A stretch of 64,000 nt of DNA from Streptococcus dysgalactiae subsp. dysgalactiae (GCF_900459225.1 NZ_UHFH01000003.1:1784001-1848000), one strand, 5' to 3'. Positions 9,945-20,430 are shown, counted from the first letter of the stretch. A program made the numbers and translations. The notes: a model not told the origin generated them from the sequence alone.

Positions 9945-10919
9945 CTAGATTTTAACAATTAGACTTCCCCATGTCAAACCTCCACCGAAACCGGAGAGCA
10001 AGACTTTTTGGGTACCATCTAGTCTAATCTGCCCATTTTGGACAGCTTCTGATAAGAGAATTGGGATACTAGCTGCACTGGTATTCCCATAATGTTCCAT
10101 ATTCTCAAGGAACTTCTCCCTAGGAAAGTCAATTTTCCGAGCCATTTTATCCAGGATACGACGATTAGCTTGATGTAACAGGAGATAATCTAAATCATCA
10201 TTAGTTAGACCTGATTGCTCAATTATCCCAGAAATGTTTTTAGACACATCTCTAATCGCAAAATCAAAGATAGCGCGCCCATCCATTTGGATAGTGTGGG
10301 TAACTTCTTGACTAAGAGAGAATGGGGAAGAAAGTCCCGTTTGCCCCGAAGTCAAATGCTGCCCACGCGCTCCATCTGTATGTAAAGATTCTGCTAAGAG
10401 ATGCTGGTCTTGACTAGCTTCTAGCAGAACACCTCCAGCGCCATCTCCAAAGAGAACAGCTGTCGTCCGGTCTTTCCAATCAATGAGTTTTGATAAGGTT
10501 TCTGCCCCAATCACCATCCCCTTTTGATAGGACCCTGACGAGATGAGCTTATCAGCCATAGTCAAAGCAAAGACAAAACCACTACAAGCAGCTGTTAGAT
10601 CAAAAGCAAAGGCTCTCGTAGCACCAATAGTCGCTTGAACAATTGCTGCCGTCGAGGGCATTGTACCATCAGGACTAATCGTCGCAACGATAATAAAATC
10701 AATTGCATCAGCTGCTAGACCAGACTTTGTCAAGAGTTGTTCTGCGACTCGACTCGCCAAATCACTAGTGAGCTCCTCTCTGACAATATGCCTTTGGGCA
10801 ATTCCGGTTCGAGAAAAAATCCACTCATGGCTGGTATCCATTATGTTTGCTAAATCATCATTGGTCACTAGCTGTTTGGGAGCATAGTGAGCCACCTGAC
10901 TGATTTTCGAAAAGACCAT
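9945..10919 (-). CDS. fabH: 3-oxoacyl-ACP synthase III
   Basis: FabH starts fatty-acid synthesis by condensing acetyl-CoA with malonyl-ACP. The 324-residue thiolase-fold protein carries the Cys-His-Asn triad: cysteine in [13 protein letters not shown] (about residue 112), histidine in [10 protein letters not shown] and asparagine in [11 protein letters not shown]. The start codon directly abuts the fabT stop (TAA then ATG), so translation of the two is probably coupled. Confidence 0.96.
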   Translation of the reverse strand: MVFSKISQVAHYAPKQLVTNDDLANIMDTSHEWIFSRTGIAQRHIVREELTSDLASRVAEQLLTKSGLAADAIDFIIVATISPDGTMPSTAAIVQATIGATRAFAFDLTAACSGFVFALTMADKLISSGSYQKGMVIGAETLSKLIDWKDRTTAVLFGDGAGGVLLEASQDQHLLAESLHTDGARGQHLTSGQTGLSSPFSLSQEVTHTIQMDGRAIFDFAIRDVSKNISGIIEQSGLTNDDLDYLLLHQANRRILDKMARKIDFPREKFLENMEHYGNTSAASIPILLSEAVQNGQIRLDGTQKVLLSGFGGGLTWGSLIVKI

Positions 10920-11354
10920 TTAAACCAAATCCTCCAAAAATTGATGTAGGTTACCTAGTCCGCGCATTAACGCTTGCATCTCTTCGTCACTCATATCAGC
11001 AATCACATGTCCAACCATGTTTTTGTGAAACTTAGCATGAAGGCGATCCAAAAGGCGACCTTTTTTTGTTAGTGACAGGTAAACCACCCGTCTATCTGAA
11101 CTTGACCGCGTTCTTTCGATGTAGCCTTTTGCTTCCAGTTTATTCAAGCTAGTGGTTACTGTTCCCAATGTCACCATTAGTTCTCTAGCAATGTCACTTG
11201 GCGTCACCTGATCATATTTTCCAATAATCTCAATGGTGTGCATCTCTTTTAAAGAGACATCACTAAACTGACTCGTCTTTAAGCTCATTTCTTCGATAAC
11301 CAAAATCCGGTTGAAAATATCAACTAAGTATTGGTTAATTTTGTCATATTCCAA
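10920..11354 (-). CDS. fabT: FabT, MarR-family repressor of fatty-acid synthesis
   Basis: FabT is a winged-helix dimer of the MarR family that represses the fab/acc genes when long-chain acyl-ACP is plentiful. I place the start at a TTG (11354): it has a strong GGAGG 7 bases upstream, gives a 144-residue protein starting with the family sequence MEYDKINQYLVDIF, and avoids an unsupported 15-residue extension. The recognition helix region is PSDIARELMVTLGTVTTSLNKLE, and the wing contains SSDRRVVYLSL. Its own promoter carries a FabT palindrome, consistent with autoregulation. Confidence 0.95.
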   Translation of the reverse strand: MEYDKINQYLVDIFNRILVIEEMSLKTSQFSDVSLKEMHTIEIIGKYDQVTPSDIARELMVTLGTVTTSLNKLEAKGYIERTRSSSDRRVVYLSLTKKGRLLDRLHAKFHKNMVGHVIADMSDEEMQALMRGLGNLHQFLEDLV

Positions 11355-11375
11355 GTAAACACCTCCTAGCAATAA

Positions 11376-11392
11376 ACTTTGACAATCAAAGT
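11376..11392 (-). promoter_or_regulatory. FabT operator in the fabT promoter
   Basis: ACTTTGACAATCAAAGT (plus-strand reading) is a near-perfect palindrome overlapping the -10 box of the fabT promoter, a position where binding would block RNA polymerase. A related half-site (TATCAAAGG) lies just upstream. Confidence 0.8.
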
Positions 11393-11418
11393 ATATCAAA
11401 GGTCAAAGTATTTTGCAA
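11390..11418 (-). promoter_or_regulatory. fabT promoter
   Basis: On the minus strand TTGCAA (11418-11413) and TATACT (11395-11390) are separated by 17 bases, a good sigma-A promoter that overlaps the FabT operator. Confidence 0.7.
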
Positions 11419-11430
11419 ACAATAGCTGTC

Positions 11431-12222
11431 TTACTTCCCTTGGAAATTTGGTCGTCGTCTTTCGCCATAAGCTCTGACACCTTCTTTGAAATCCTCTTTG
11501 AAGGCTAGCTCTTCTTGAATGTCAAGTTCTTTTTTAGCATACTCTTCCCAGCCGGTAAAGAAACTCTGCCACACTAAAGTCTTCATTCCAGCATAGGAAT
11601 TGGAAGACCCACGTCTTAACCGTTTTAACAGTTGAAGACAGACTTTGTCTAACTTATCGGACTCGGCTGCACGATAGACAAAGCCATAGTCAAGCCCTTT
11701 TTCTGCCGTCACCCCTTCGCCCGTCATGACAAGATAAGTGGCACGATTAAGACCAACAGCACGTGTTAGTAGAAACAGACCTCCCGCATCTGGTGCCAAA
11801 CCAACATTCACAAAGGCTTGAATAAATTTTGTTTGGGTACTGGCAATGCAAAAATCCGCTGCCAAAGCAATATTAAATGCTGCTCCAGCTACTGCACCAT
11901 CTGCACAAAGAATAACCGGTTTCGGAAGTTGTTTGATCGCAAAAGAAATTTCTTGGACTAACTCCGCAATCTTAACCAATGATTGCACGTCATCCTTTTC
12001 AACCGCAGTTTGCATCTCAACCAAGTCCCCACCAATGGAGAAAACTTTCCCAACAGCTTTAATCATTAAAAAGCGTACGGATGGATTTTCCTTTACTTTC
12101 GTCAAAGCTTGTAAGATTTCTTGGCAAGTTGGAATATTAAAGCCATTTGAAACCTCTGGACGATTTAAGGTTAGCGTCGCAAGGTCGTCTTGAATGTCAA
12201 AAATGATATAGTTAAACGGCAT
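11431..12222 (-). CDS. fabM: trans-2,cis-3-decenoyl-ACP isomerase FabM
   Basis: FabM converts trans-2-decenoyl-ACP to the cis-3 isomer, the branch point for unsaturated fatty acids in streptococci. The 263-residue protein is a crotonase-family member. It has the enoyl-CoA hydratase-like opening [16 protein letters not shown], the oxyanion-hole segment around [10 protein letters not shown], and the region around [17 protein letters not shown]. The frame runs upstream to 12291, but the ATG at 12222 has GAGG 7-8 bases ahead and begins the conserved part. Position at the head of the fab cluster separates it from a catabolic enoyl-CoA hydratase. Confidence 0.93.
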   Translation of the reverse strand: MPFNYIIFDIQDDLATLTLNRPEVSNGFNIPTCQEILQALTKVKENPSVRFLMIKAVGKVFSIGGDLVEMQTAVEKDDVQSLVKIAELVQEISFAIKQLPKPVILCADGAVAGAAFNIALAADFCIASTQTKFIQAFVNVGLAPDAGGLFLLTRAVGLNRATYLVMTGEGVTAEKGLDYGFVYRAAESDKLDKVCLQLLKRLRRGSSNSYAGMKTLVWQSFFTGWEEYAKKELDIQEELAFKEDFKEGVRAYGERRRPNFQGK

Positions 12223-12278
12223 CACAGTCCTCTTTTCTGATAATTTATTTGATAACAAAATTATTTTATAAATAAATG

Positions 12279-12293
12279 ATTTGATAATCAAAT
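12279..12293 (-). promoter_or_regulatory. FabT operator upstream of fabM
   Basis: ATTTGATAATCAAAT is a perfect palindrome between the fabM -10 box and the gene, identical in its core to the fabK site. A weaker copy (ATTTGATAACAAAAT) lies nearer the gene at about 12247-12261. Confidence 0.75.
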
Positions 12294-12306
12294 TAATTAC
12301 CTAAAT

Positions 12307-12335
12307 ATAATACACCAGTTTTTTCTCTTTGGCAA
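12307..12335 (-). promoter_or_regulatory. fabM promoter
   Basis: On the minus strand TTGCCA (12335-12330) and TATTAT (12312-12307) are 17 bases apart. The FabT palindrome follows just downstream. Confidence 0.65.
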
Positions 12336-12357
12336 GAAAAAAATTGACAGAAGTCAC

Positions 12358-12371
12358 CGAAAACGTTTTCG
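12358..12371. promoter_or_regulatory. cre-like palindrome upstream of fabM
   Basis: CGAAAACGTTTTCG is a perfect 14-base palindrome about 23 bases before the fabM -35 box. It matches the catabolite-responsive element (TGWAARCGYTTWCA as I recall it) except at the two outer bases. It may bind CcpA; position alone cannot say whether it activates or represses. Confidence 0.45.
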
Positions 12372-12386
12372 CTATCACCATAAAAT

Positions 12387-12435
12387 TAAAAAAAACGTAC
12401 GCATTTAAAGAAATAACTCTCTAAATGCATACGTT
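12387..12435 (-). terminator. dnaJ terminator
   Basis: On the minus strand AACGTATGCATTTA pairs with TAAATGCGTACGTT (one mismatch), followed by a run of T, just after the dnaJ stop. Confidence 0.85.
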
Positions 12436-12443
12436 GACGTCGT

Positions 12444-13580
12444 TTAAATATCTTCTAAAGCATCTTTGACTTTATCAAAGAATCCTTTTTTCTTTGGATG
12501 TAATGGTTGTTCACCACTTGCCTCAGCGAAGGCTTTTAAAGCCTCTTTTTGAGCATCGTTAAGTTTAGTTGGAGTGATAATATTAACAGTCACATGCTGA
12601 TCTCCTTGGCCACCACCACGGAGTTTTGGTGCCCCTTTTCCTTTAAGACGGAAGGTTTTACCAGTTTGCGTTCCTGCTGGAATAGCCATTTCCACATCAC
12701 CATGTACTGTCGGAATGTCCACAGTATCCCCTAAAGCTGCTTGGGTAAAGGAAATGTCTAGGCTGTAATAAATCGTCGAACCATTTCGCTCAAATTTCTT
12801 ACTTGGTAAGACATTCAAAATAACGAATAGGTCGCCATAAGGACCTCCATTAAAGCCTGCTTCCCCTTGACCTTGAAGACGAATCTGTTGACCAGTTTCT
12901 ACACCAGCTGGGATTTTAACCGAAACTTTGTGAACTTTCTTTTCGTGACCAGTACCATGACAAGTTGGGCAGGGTTCTTTAATCTCTTGACCAGTACCAT
13001 GACAGACATCACAGGTCACTTGTCGACGCATCATTCCAAGTGGGGTTTGAGTATCAACAGTCATCACTCCTGAACCATGACACTTATGACAAGTTACTGG
13101 ACTGGTACCAGGTTTGGCACCTGAACCTGAACAAGTGCCACAAGTTGCTTCACGATTATAGCTAACTTCCTTTTCAACACCAAAAACCGCCTCTTCAAAG
13201 GAAAGATTAACACGGTATTGTAGGTCATCTCCTTGACGAGGAGCATTAGGGTTACGCATGCCACCGCCACCAAAGAAACTTGAGAAAATGTCCTCAAAAC
13301 CGCCAAAGCCGCCTCCATCAAATCCACCAAAGCCGCCTGCTCCCCCACCGAAGCCACCGTTGGCGCCTGCTGCACCATATTGGTCATAAGCTGCGCGTTT
13401 TTGAGAGTCACTTAGCGTTTCATAAGCTTCTTGGACATCCTTATACTTTTGTTCAGCACCAGCTTCCTTATTAATGTCTGGGTGATATTTCTTAGACATT
13501 TTTCGATAAGCTTTTTTAATATCATCTTGGGACGCATCCTTAGAAATCCCCAGACGATCGTAATATTCTGTATTGTTCAT
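12444..13580 (-). CDS. dnaJ: Chaperone DnaJ (Hsp40)
   Basis: DnaJ delivers unfolded clients to DnaK and stimulates its ATPase. The 378-residue type I protein shows the J domain with the HPD tripeptide at residues 33-35, a Gly/Phe-rich stretch (about 75-115), four CxxCxGxG zinc repeats ([32 protein letters not shown]), and the C-terminal substrate-binding region. I start at ATG 13580 ([11 protein letters not shown]), the family start. A TTG 15 bases upstream is less likely, and no clear Shine-Dalgarno precedes either. It is separated from dnaK by another gene and two structured spacers. Confidence 0.95.
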   Translation of the reverse strand: MNNTEYYDRLGISKDASQDDIKKAYRKMSKKYHPDINKEAGAEQKYKDVQEAYETLSDSQKRAAYDQYGAAGANGGFGGGAGGFGGFDGGGFGGFEDIFSSFFGGGGMRNPNAPRQGDDLQYRVNLSFEEAVFGVEKEVSYNREATCGTCSGSGAKPGTSPVTCHKCHGSGVMTVDTQTPLGMMRRQVTCDVCHGTGQEIKEPCPTCHGTGHEKKVHKVSVKIPAGVETGQQIRLQGQGEAGFNGGPYGDLFVILNVLPSKKFERNGSTIYYSLDISFTQAALGDTVDIPTVHGDVEMAIPAGTQTGKTFRLKGKGAPKLRGGGQGDQHVTVNIITPTKLNDAQKEALKAFAEASGEQPLHPKKKGFFDKVKDALEDI

Positions 13581-13634
13581 AATGTAAGATACCAAGCCGT
13601 AAAACGGCTCAATGAAAAATAGGAAATCCGACGA

Positions 13635-13813
13635 AGATACTCTCGTATCTAGGAGGTATTTCTCTTTTTTCGCAGAGTCGTAGGCGTGTGCAAATCCGCA
13701 AAAGGGATTTTACACGCTTTGGCCTGTGTTCGAATAATCGAACTTGTATTCCTTTCTTTGAAATTTAGAAAGTAGCCCGTGTTCAGTTAAGAACATTTTC
13801 CTTTCTGTAAAGG
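13635..13813. other. Cluster of six short hairpins between the DJ-1-like gene and dnaJ
   Basis: Six inverted repeats follow one another in 179 bases: 13635-13650 (AGATAC/GTATCT), 13684-13717 (GCGTGT and AAATCC pairing with GGATTT and ACACGC), 13728-13743 (GTTCGA/TCGAAC), 13752-13772 (CTTTCT/AGAAAG), 13780-13795 (TGTTC/GAACA) and 13800-13813 (CCTTT/AAAGG). None has a clean T run on the minus strand. The spacer encodes nothing obvious and looks like structured RNA ahead of dnaJ. I do not recognise the element. Confidence 0.5.
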
Positions 13814-14455
13814 TTATTTTGAAATGAGATCAGCGTCAAAGTCTGACTTGAAATTCTCAAATTCCTCTTCTGAAAGATTAAAAACTAAGTCTTCTTCTGC
13901 GTAGGTCGCTTCTTCTCTGAAGAATTTATTCGCATCCTCTGTTAAATTAAGCGACGTGAGGACTGTTCTTGCAAATTCCTGATGAGCAAAGCCAATTGCT
14001 GTCACGATATTTTGGTCTTTCAAAACTGAAAGTGGCTTGAAATTTTCCTTTGGGATAAAGTCAAAGTAATCAAAGAAATTTTGCCAAATTCCTCCAGTGA
14101 AAGTTTTGTCTTTTAGAAGCCCTGCTTTCGCCAATAAAATGGGAGCCGATGAAATTGCAGCAATCAGAATAGATTCTTCATTTAGACCAGCTAAAAATGT
14201 GAGCAACTCCTTATCACGTAAGGCCGGCTTAAAGTCAATCATTCCTGGTAGGATGAGGCAAGAATAATCATCAATGGAAATCTGCTCAAGAGTTTTTGTA
14301 GCCTGACAAGAGAGCCCGTCCTCTGAAACAATGAGGTCTTTGGATGTTGCGATGTAGTCAATATCAACACCAAAAGAAAGAACAAGTGTACTAGTTAAGG
14401 CCGTCACTTCATAAAGGGAAAAATATGGATAAATCAGACAAGCAACTTTTTTCAT
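13814..14455 (-). CDS. DJ-1/PfpI-family protein of unknown function
   Basis: The 213-residue protein has the DJ-1/PfpI glutamine-amidotransferase-like fold pattern: KKVACLIYPYFSLYEV opening, the YSCLILPG turn that holds the conserved acid region, and an elbow-like AAISSAPILLAKAG. In DJ-1, YajL and Hsp31 relatives the elbow carries a reactive cysteine (for example AxCAAP). Here serine is at that place, so the usual nucleophile seems absent. The gene lies between dnaK and dnaJ, suggesting a stress role, but a terminator-like hairpin precedes it and no function can be assigned. The C-terminal 30 residues are acidic. Confidence 0.75.
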   Translation of the reverse strand: MKKVACLIYPYFSLYEVTALTSTLVLSFGVDIDYIATSKDLIVSEDGLSCQATKTLEQISIDDYSCLILPGMIDFKPALRDKELLTFLAGLNEESILIAAISSAPILLAKAGLLKDKTFTGGIWQNFFDYFDFIPKENFKPLSVLKDQNIVTAIGFAHQEFARTVLTSLNLTEDANKFFREEATYAEEDLVFNLSEEEFENFKSDFDADLISK

Positions 14456-14482
14456 GAAATTCCTCTTTAGTTCTTCTTAGCC

Positions 14483-14510
14483 AAAAACAGAGGTTGGTTG
14501 TCAACCTCTG
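14483..14510 (-). terminator. Terminator-like hairpin between dnaK and the DJ-1-like gene
   Basis: A perfect 9-bp stem (CAGAGGTTG/CAACCTCTG) with a 5-base loop is followed on the minus strand by TTTTTGGC, just 28 bases before the DJ-1-like start. It should cut or reduce read-through from the hrcA-grpE-dnaK transcript. Confidence 0.7.
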
Positions 14511-14647
14511 AGTTTGTACCATATTTGTAAGTTAAATTGAGCACAACCTAAAATCCGAGTGAAAAAGATAAACTTCCTTGTGTGCAAGCACACGCTTTTT
14601 TAGTCTGTAAACCTTAACCACTCGCTCTTTGTCTCTAGGCTCATGGG

Positions 14648-16500
<1,853 letters not shown>

Positions 16501-16614
16501 TCATACCTCTTTTATATTTTTCTTATACTAGTCTAGTTTAACGACTTGGCGGTCGAAGTGTTGTGTTTTCTTTTTGAGCTCAGTACCTTCGCAATCGCTG
16601 CGCAGTCACCAAAA

Positions 16615-17157
16615 TTAATTATAAACAACAACCATGGCTGGTCTTAGCAAGCGCTCATGTAGTTTATAACCTTTTTGGAATACCTGTGCAATGCTATCTG
16701 CTGGGTGTTCATCATCAGCTGGCAAGGTTTGAACTGCCATGTGCAAATTGTGATCAAAACTTTCCACAGCAACTTCTTCGATACCCTCTTCTTTAAGGGC
16801 TTGAACGAGACTTTCTTGAACCATTTCAAGTCCCTTTTTAACGTCGTCTGTTAACCCCTCAACTGCTAACGCACGTTCTAAGTTATCAAGACTTGGGAGA
16901 ATTTTTTTCGCTAAGTCTTGCGACCGGTAACGTTGCAAGTTTTGACGTTCTTCATTAGCACGGCGTTGGATGTTTTGCATTTCTGCATGAGCACGAAGGT
17001 ATTTGTTTTCAAACTCCTCGGCACGCTCATTGGCCAATTCCAAGTCTGTTTTTTCAGGAGTTTCCTCAACCACTTCTTCTGTTGATACTTCTTCTACTTC
17101 AACAGTTTGGTCAAGTGACTCTTCCTTGACTTGCTCTTCTTTTGCTTTTTTTGACAA
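16615..17157 (-). CDS. grpE: Nucleotide exchange factor GrpE
   Basis: GrpE releases ADP from DnaK. The 180-residue protein has an acidic, low-complexity N terminus, a long helix rich in E, R and Q (about residues 40-85, [17 protein letters not shown]) that forms the dimer stalk, and the C-terminal beta domain with [25 protein letters not shown]. The start is a TTG at 17157 with GAGG 7 bases upstream. It lies 41 bases after hrcA in the HrcA-controlled operon. Confidence 0.95.
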   Translation of the reverse strand: MSKKAKEEQVKEESLDQTVEVEEVSTEEVVEETPEKTDLELANERAEEFENKYLRAHAEMQNIQRRANEERQNLQRYRSQDLAKKILPSLDNLERALAVEGLTDDVKKGLEMVQESLVQALKEEGIEEVAVESFDHNLHMAVQTLPADDEHPADSIAQVFQKGYKLHERLLRPAMVVVYN

Positions 17158-17198
17158 GGTAACACCTCTTTCTTACTTTTTCATTGCATCAGCTAGCC

Positions 17199-18233
17199 TT
17201 AGTTAACTTCATAGTGATTACTGTTCAAATAACGGTAGTAATCTCGTAATTTAACAGCTAGAATACGCCCAATAACATTAATCAAGCTGACACTACGGCG
17301 ATAGTCCATATCAATAGGCCCAATCAGACTAAGTAGTCCAAATCCACGATAAGGAATCAAAAATTTGTAGGTCAACAAGGTCACATTCGCTAAAGCAGCC
17401 TCTTTGCTATCTGCTACTCGCACCATAGCCATGTCATCTTCAGCCATGCTTTGCCTAATCGACAAAGCAAGTCTCTGCTCATGGTCAAGGAACTGATAAG
17501 TAGCTAGGCCAGCATAGTCCAGAGCTGCTACTTTTCCAGAAACAAAAACGGTCTCTTGAAAAAGCCCTTCAAAAATGTAATCAAATAAATCTAAAACATT
17601 GTCAGTCACTGTGAAATACTTTTGAACAATCTGCGGAATTTCTGTTCGTAATTTATAGTGAACATCCATCACATCTCTACCTAGTAAGCGCTCATCCACG
17701 ATCTCCTTGAGAACCAAAAGATCCTTGCTAAGAAAGTTTTTAGGGATGGCAAACTGAACAGTTATAGGTTTTGATTCATCTAAAGTTAGCACCGCTAAGG
17801 CATCATGATTTGATAATTGAACGACATCAAAGGCTGTTAACTTCTGCCTAGCAGGTTCAACATCTAAAATAACAGCCGTATACCCTGTAATATCTGCTAA
17901 AATCTGACTGGCTTTAGCGAGAAGATCTTCTAATCTAAAGGCTTCAAAATCGAATGCTTTGACCAATTGATAAACATCTTGCTCATCAATATTATCTAAA
18001 CTGAGCGAGTGCTCCACGAAATACTTAAATCCTGCTGCACTCGGCATCCGTCCACTAGAAGTATGTGCTTTTTCCAGGAGGCCTAGCCTTTCTAGCTTTG
18101 CCATATCATTTCTGATCGTGGCACTACTTGAGTCAATGACTGACTGTAAAGCTTTTGAGCCAACTGGTTCATGAGTCTGTGTAAATAATTCCACGATGAG
18201 ATTTAAGATGTCATTTTGACGCTCGGTAATCAC
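17199..18233 (-). CDS. hrcA: Heat-inducible transcription repressor HrcA
   Basis: HrcA binds CIRCE elements and represses class I heat-shock genes; its folding depends on GroEL (family knowledge). I choose the GTG at 18233, which follows AAAGGGGTG, gives 344 residues as in relatives, and starts with the family sequence [17 protein letters not shown]. The winged-helix domain is at residues 1-75 with [27 protein letters not shown] split across recognition helix and wing, followed by the GAF-like dimer domain ending in LKHDYYRYL-type residues ([13 protein letters not shown]). Translation could not sensibly start upstream because that stretch is the CIRCE element. Confidence 0.95.
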   Translation of the reverse strand: MITERQNDILNLIVELFTQTHEPVGSKALQSVIDSSSATIRNDMAKLERLGLLEKAHTSSGRMPSAAGFKYFVEHSLSLDNIDEQDVYQLVKAFDFEAFRLEDLLAKASQILADITGYTAVILDVEPARQKLTAFDVVQLSNHDALAVLTLDESKPITVQFAIPKNFLSKDLLVLKEIVDERLLGRDVMDVHYKLRTEIPQIVQKYFTVTDNVLDLFDYIFEGLFQETVFVSGKVAALDYAGLATYQFLDHEQRLALSIRQSMAEDDMAMVRVADSKEAALANVTLLTYKFLIPYRGFGLLSLIGPIDMDYRRSVSLINVIGRILAVKLRDYYRYLNSNHYEVN

Positions 18234-18253
18234 AAACCAATCACCCCTTTCGC

Positions 18254-18280
18254 TTAGCACTCTATGTGTTCGACTGCTAA
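18254..18280 (-). promoter_or_regulatory. CIRCE operator (downstream copy), HrcA site
   Basis: TTAGCACTC, 9 bases, then GACTGCTAA: the canonical CIRCE with one mismatch in the right arm. It lies between the hrcA promoter and its GTG start. Confidence 0.9.
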
Positions 18281-18291
18281 TTTATATTTCC

Positions 18292-18319
18292 ATTATACTC
18301 CTTCCCAAACACATGTCAA
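18292..18319 (-). promoter_or_regulatory. hrcA-grpE-dnaK promoter
   Basis: On the minus strand a consensus TTGACA (18319-18314) and TATAAT (18297-18292) are separated by 16 bases. CIRCE-type repeats lie on both sides, so the operon should be strong when HrcA is inactive. Confidence 0.88.
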
Positions 18320-18332
18320 GGAAAAAACTCAA

Positions 18333-18366
18333 AAAATTAGCACTCTTTTTTTAGAGTGCTAATTTT
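18333..18366 (-). terminator. Perfect 14-bp hairpin: terminator carrying an upstream CIRCE-type repeat
   Basis: AAAATTAGCACTCT and its exact complement AGAGTGCTAATTTT flank a 6-base loop. On the minus strand a T run follows, so it can terminate the glucosaminidase operon. Within it (18337-18362) are both perfect CIRCE arms TTAGCACTC and GAGTGCTAA, but with an 8-base rather than the usual 9-base spacer. It probably serves both purposes. Confidence 0.75.
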
Positions 18367-18367
18367 A

Positions 18368-18937
18368 TCAATCATAACTTGTCAGGTCTTTCTCTTCAAT
18401 CACTTTAATCAATCGTTTGGCATAGGTAGCCTCCTCGCTATAACGATAATCTTGTAGACTCTGTGCTGGAGCCTTATAACCTTTTTCGGTTGCCAAGCTT
18501 CGATATAGTCGTTTATCAATCTGTTGCCCTTGACTAAGCATACTCAAATAATCTCTGATAGAACTTTCCCTATCCTTATACACAGCATATCGGACAACTT
18601 GCCCACTTTTTAGGGAATCTTTTAATCTGATGCCGGGCTGACCTAAGTCAGCCTCCTTAGAAAAGAGATTATGATACTTAGCAGCCAGTAAAGTTCTTCC
18701 ATTGTCAGTTTCTAGAAGAATTTGGCCAATCAAAATGGAAGGCCTAATCCCATAATGTTCCGCTAGAGGTTTAACTTCTGGCGCAAGGTTTTTAATAAAT
18801 TGGTCTTGATTGTAACCAACGTTGATTTCCTTTGTCGCACTAGCCATTCTACTATTTAGAAGGAGAGGACCAATTATCAAAACTAAAAAGAAGAGGAGCA
18901 TGGTGATAAAATAGGGAAATTTCAGTCGACTTCTCAT
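18368..18937 (-). CDS. Membrane-anchored glucosaminidase-domain protein
   Basis: The 189-residue protein starts with a basic segment and one transmembrane helix (about residues 9-29, FPYFITMLLFFLVLIIGPLL), followed by a lysozyme-like glucosaminidase domain of the FlgJ/LytG type. The expected catalytic glutamate is in IGQILLETDNGRT, and the YHNLFSKEA and YSEEATYAKRLIKVI segments fit the family. It should cut peptidoglycan glycan strands outside the membrane. Its start overlaps the stop of the upstream carboxypeptidase gene by 4 bases, so the two cell-wall enzymes are coupled. Substrate bond not determined. Confidence 0.82.
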   Translation of the reverse strand: MRSRLKFPYFITMLLFFLVLIIGPLLLNSRMASATKEINVGYNQDQFIKNLAPEVKPLAEHYGIRPSILIGQILLETDNGRTLLAAKYHNLFSKEADLGQPGIRLKDSLKSGQVVRYAVYKDRESSIRDYLSMLSQGQQIDKRLYRSLATEKGYKAPAQSLQDYRYSEEATYAKRLIKVIEEKDLTSYD

Positions 18938-19677
18938 TGTTTCTCCTTTAGAGCACTGATATATTCTTCGAGGGTTAGGCGGTGCTTGGTCATGTAGCGA
19001 GCGGAGGCTTTACCGACATAACGGTAGTGCCAATCTTCATACCCTACTCCTGTGCTTTTGGTTTTACCATCGGGAAAGCGGAGCACAAAACCATATTCAG
19101 GTGCTATTTTTTGAACAGCTTGAGCCACTTGAGGATCACTGGCATTTAAACTATCCACGGTACTCATATCAATGGCAAGCCCTGTCTGATGCTCACTAGC
19201 TCCCGCAGGTTGTGAGTAAGTTTGAACCAAAGCTTCGGCAGCCTCCCGAGTCAAACTGGGATCGTTAGCCATTTCTTGATCAATATATGATTGGTACAGC
19301 TCTGCTTGGTAAGCTACGGAGCGATAACCTGAAATAAGGTGCTCTTGTGGGTCAATAGCCTGAGCTGCCGCTAAAAAATCAGCAGTAGCCTGTTCAATAC
19401 GCTTGTCCACCGACACCCCATTCACATCAACCAATTCTGGGCTCAATTCCTCAGTTATATGGTCCCGATTCACTAAAATCAATTCCCAATCTTTTGGAGA
19501 GACTTTAGGAAGCCCTGTGGACTCTTTGCTATTTTTGACCACTTTTTGACTGCTTGCCTGTTGACTTGAAGGCGTCTTGGTGGCCTGCTTCTCTGGCTTA
19601 ATAAAGAGGTAAATACCTCCGACAAAGAGCAGGACAACCAGTGTTTGTAATAATAATTTAAAATGATTATGCTTCAT
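18934..19677 (-). CDS. D-alanyl-D-alanine carboxypeptidase (VanY/DacB family)
   Basis: This is a zinc peptidase trimming peptidoglycan stem peptides. The 247-residue protein has an N-terminal membrane anchor (residues 9-27), a Lys/Ser/Gln-rich spacer, and the VanY core with the zinc ligands expected in SEHQTGLAIDMST (His and Asp) and DWHYRYVG (His). SGYRSVAYQ also matches the family. S. pneumoniae DacB/LdcB, an L,D-carboxypeptidase, is a close family alternative, so the exact bond is uncertain. It overlaps the phosphatase gene upstream by 11 bases and the glucosaminidase gene downstream by 4. Confidence 0.85.
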   Translation of the reverse strand: MKHNHFKLLLQTLVVLLFVGGIYLFIKPEKQATKTPSSQQASSQKVVKNSKESTGLPKVSPKDWELILVNRDHITEELSPELVDVNGVSVDKRIEQATADFLAAAQAIDPQEHLISGYRSVAYQAELYQSYIDQEMANDPSLTREAAEALVQTYSQPAGASEHQTGLAIDMSTVDSLNASDPQVAQAVQKIAPEYGFVLRFPDGKTKSTGVGYEDWHYRYVGKASARYMTKHRLTLEEYISALKEKQ

Positions 19678-20374
19678 CTGACTTTGCTTCTATTATTTCA
19701 CGGCCACGGTAGCGATAACTCATATCTCCAATGGTTTTGATGGTAAATTGCCCATCTTCAAATTCGACAACAGTGACACTGCCGTTATCAATATATTGTT
19801 TCTCACGGTCAGGATCGATTAGCCACATAAATGTTCCAATAGTCATCCCATGGCTAACCACAAGAGCATTCCCGCCGCCAGCATTTTGAATGGATAAGGC
19901 AATCGCCTCAAAACCGTCCCAGATACGCTTGCGAAGAACTTCCCACGGTTCTGCCCAATTAGCTGTATCAACTTCTACGATACTTTCTGCTAATTCAGAA
20001 TAGGGAACATCACGTAGGTTATCACGGTTTTCAAAGGCTTTTGTTCTTGGAAGGACACCTAGAAATAATTCTGAATCGTAAGCGCCATCTAAGCTACCAA
20101 AGCACCACTCACGAATGCGTTTATCGCGGGTGTACGGGAGGAATTCATTTTCAGATTCTCTCAAAATAATCTCCATGGTTTGCATGGTCCGGCCTGAATC
20201 GCTAGAAAAAGCAGCTTTAAAAGGTATGCCTGAATCCTTTAAGCCTAAACCTAATTCGCGGATACCTTCTTCTCCTTTTTTGGTAAGAGGTGTGTCACTC
20301 CACCCTTGAGCACGCCCAATGGTATTAAACATGGTTTTCCCATGTCTGGCAATATAGAGTCTTGTTTTCGTCAT
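19667..20374 (-). CDS. Histidine phosphatase (phosphoglycerate mutase-like)
   Basis: The 235-residue protein belongs to the histidine phosphatase superfamily. The phospho-histidine is in LYIARHGKTMFN, the second catalytic histidine in VVSHGMTIG, and an acidic residue in REWCFGSLDG. The frame extends 49 residues upstream, but the ATG at 20374 has GGAGG 5-6 bases before it and starts the domain. Members annotated as phosphoglycerate mutase often act on other phosphoesters, so substrate is open. It heads the operon with the two cell-wall enzymes. Confidence 0.85.
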   Translation of the reverse strand: MTKTRLYIARHGKTMFNTIGRAQGWSDTPLTKKGEEGIRELGLGLKDSGIPFKAAFSSDSGRTMQTMEIILRESENEFLPYTRDKRIREWCFGSLDGAYDSELFLGVLPRTKAFENRDNLRDVPYSELAESIVEVDTANWAEPWEVLRKRIWDGFEAIALSIQNAGGGNALVVSHGMTIGTFMWLIDPDREKQYIDNGSVTVVEFEDGQFTIKTIGDMSYRYRGREIIEAKSDEA

Positions 20375-20401
20375 GTTAACCTCCAAAAATCTCTTCTTAT
20401 T

Positions 20402-20430
20402 ATTATAGCATGTAACAAAAACACTTGCAA
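20402..20430 (-). promoter_or_regulatory. Promoter of the phosphatase/carboxypeptidase/glucosaminidase operon
   Basis: On the minus strand TTGCAA (20430-20425), a 17-base spacer and TATAAT (20407-20402), with an extended TGC before the -10. The rest of the 20375-20679 gap contains a small inverted repeat (GAGAT...ATCTC near 20434), the possible small RNA described next, and a terminator. No gene is visible. Confidence 0.75.
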
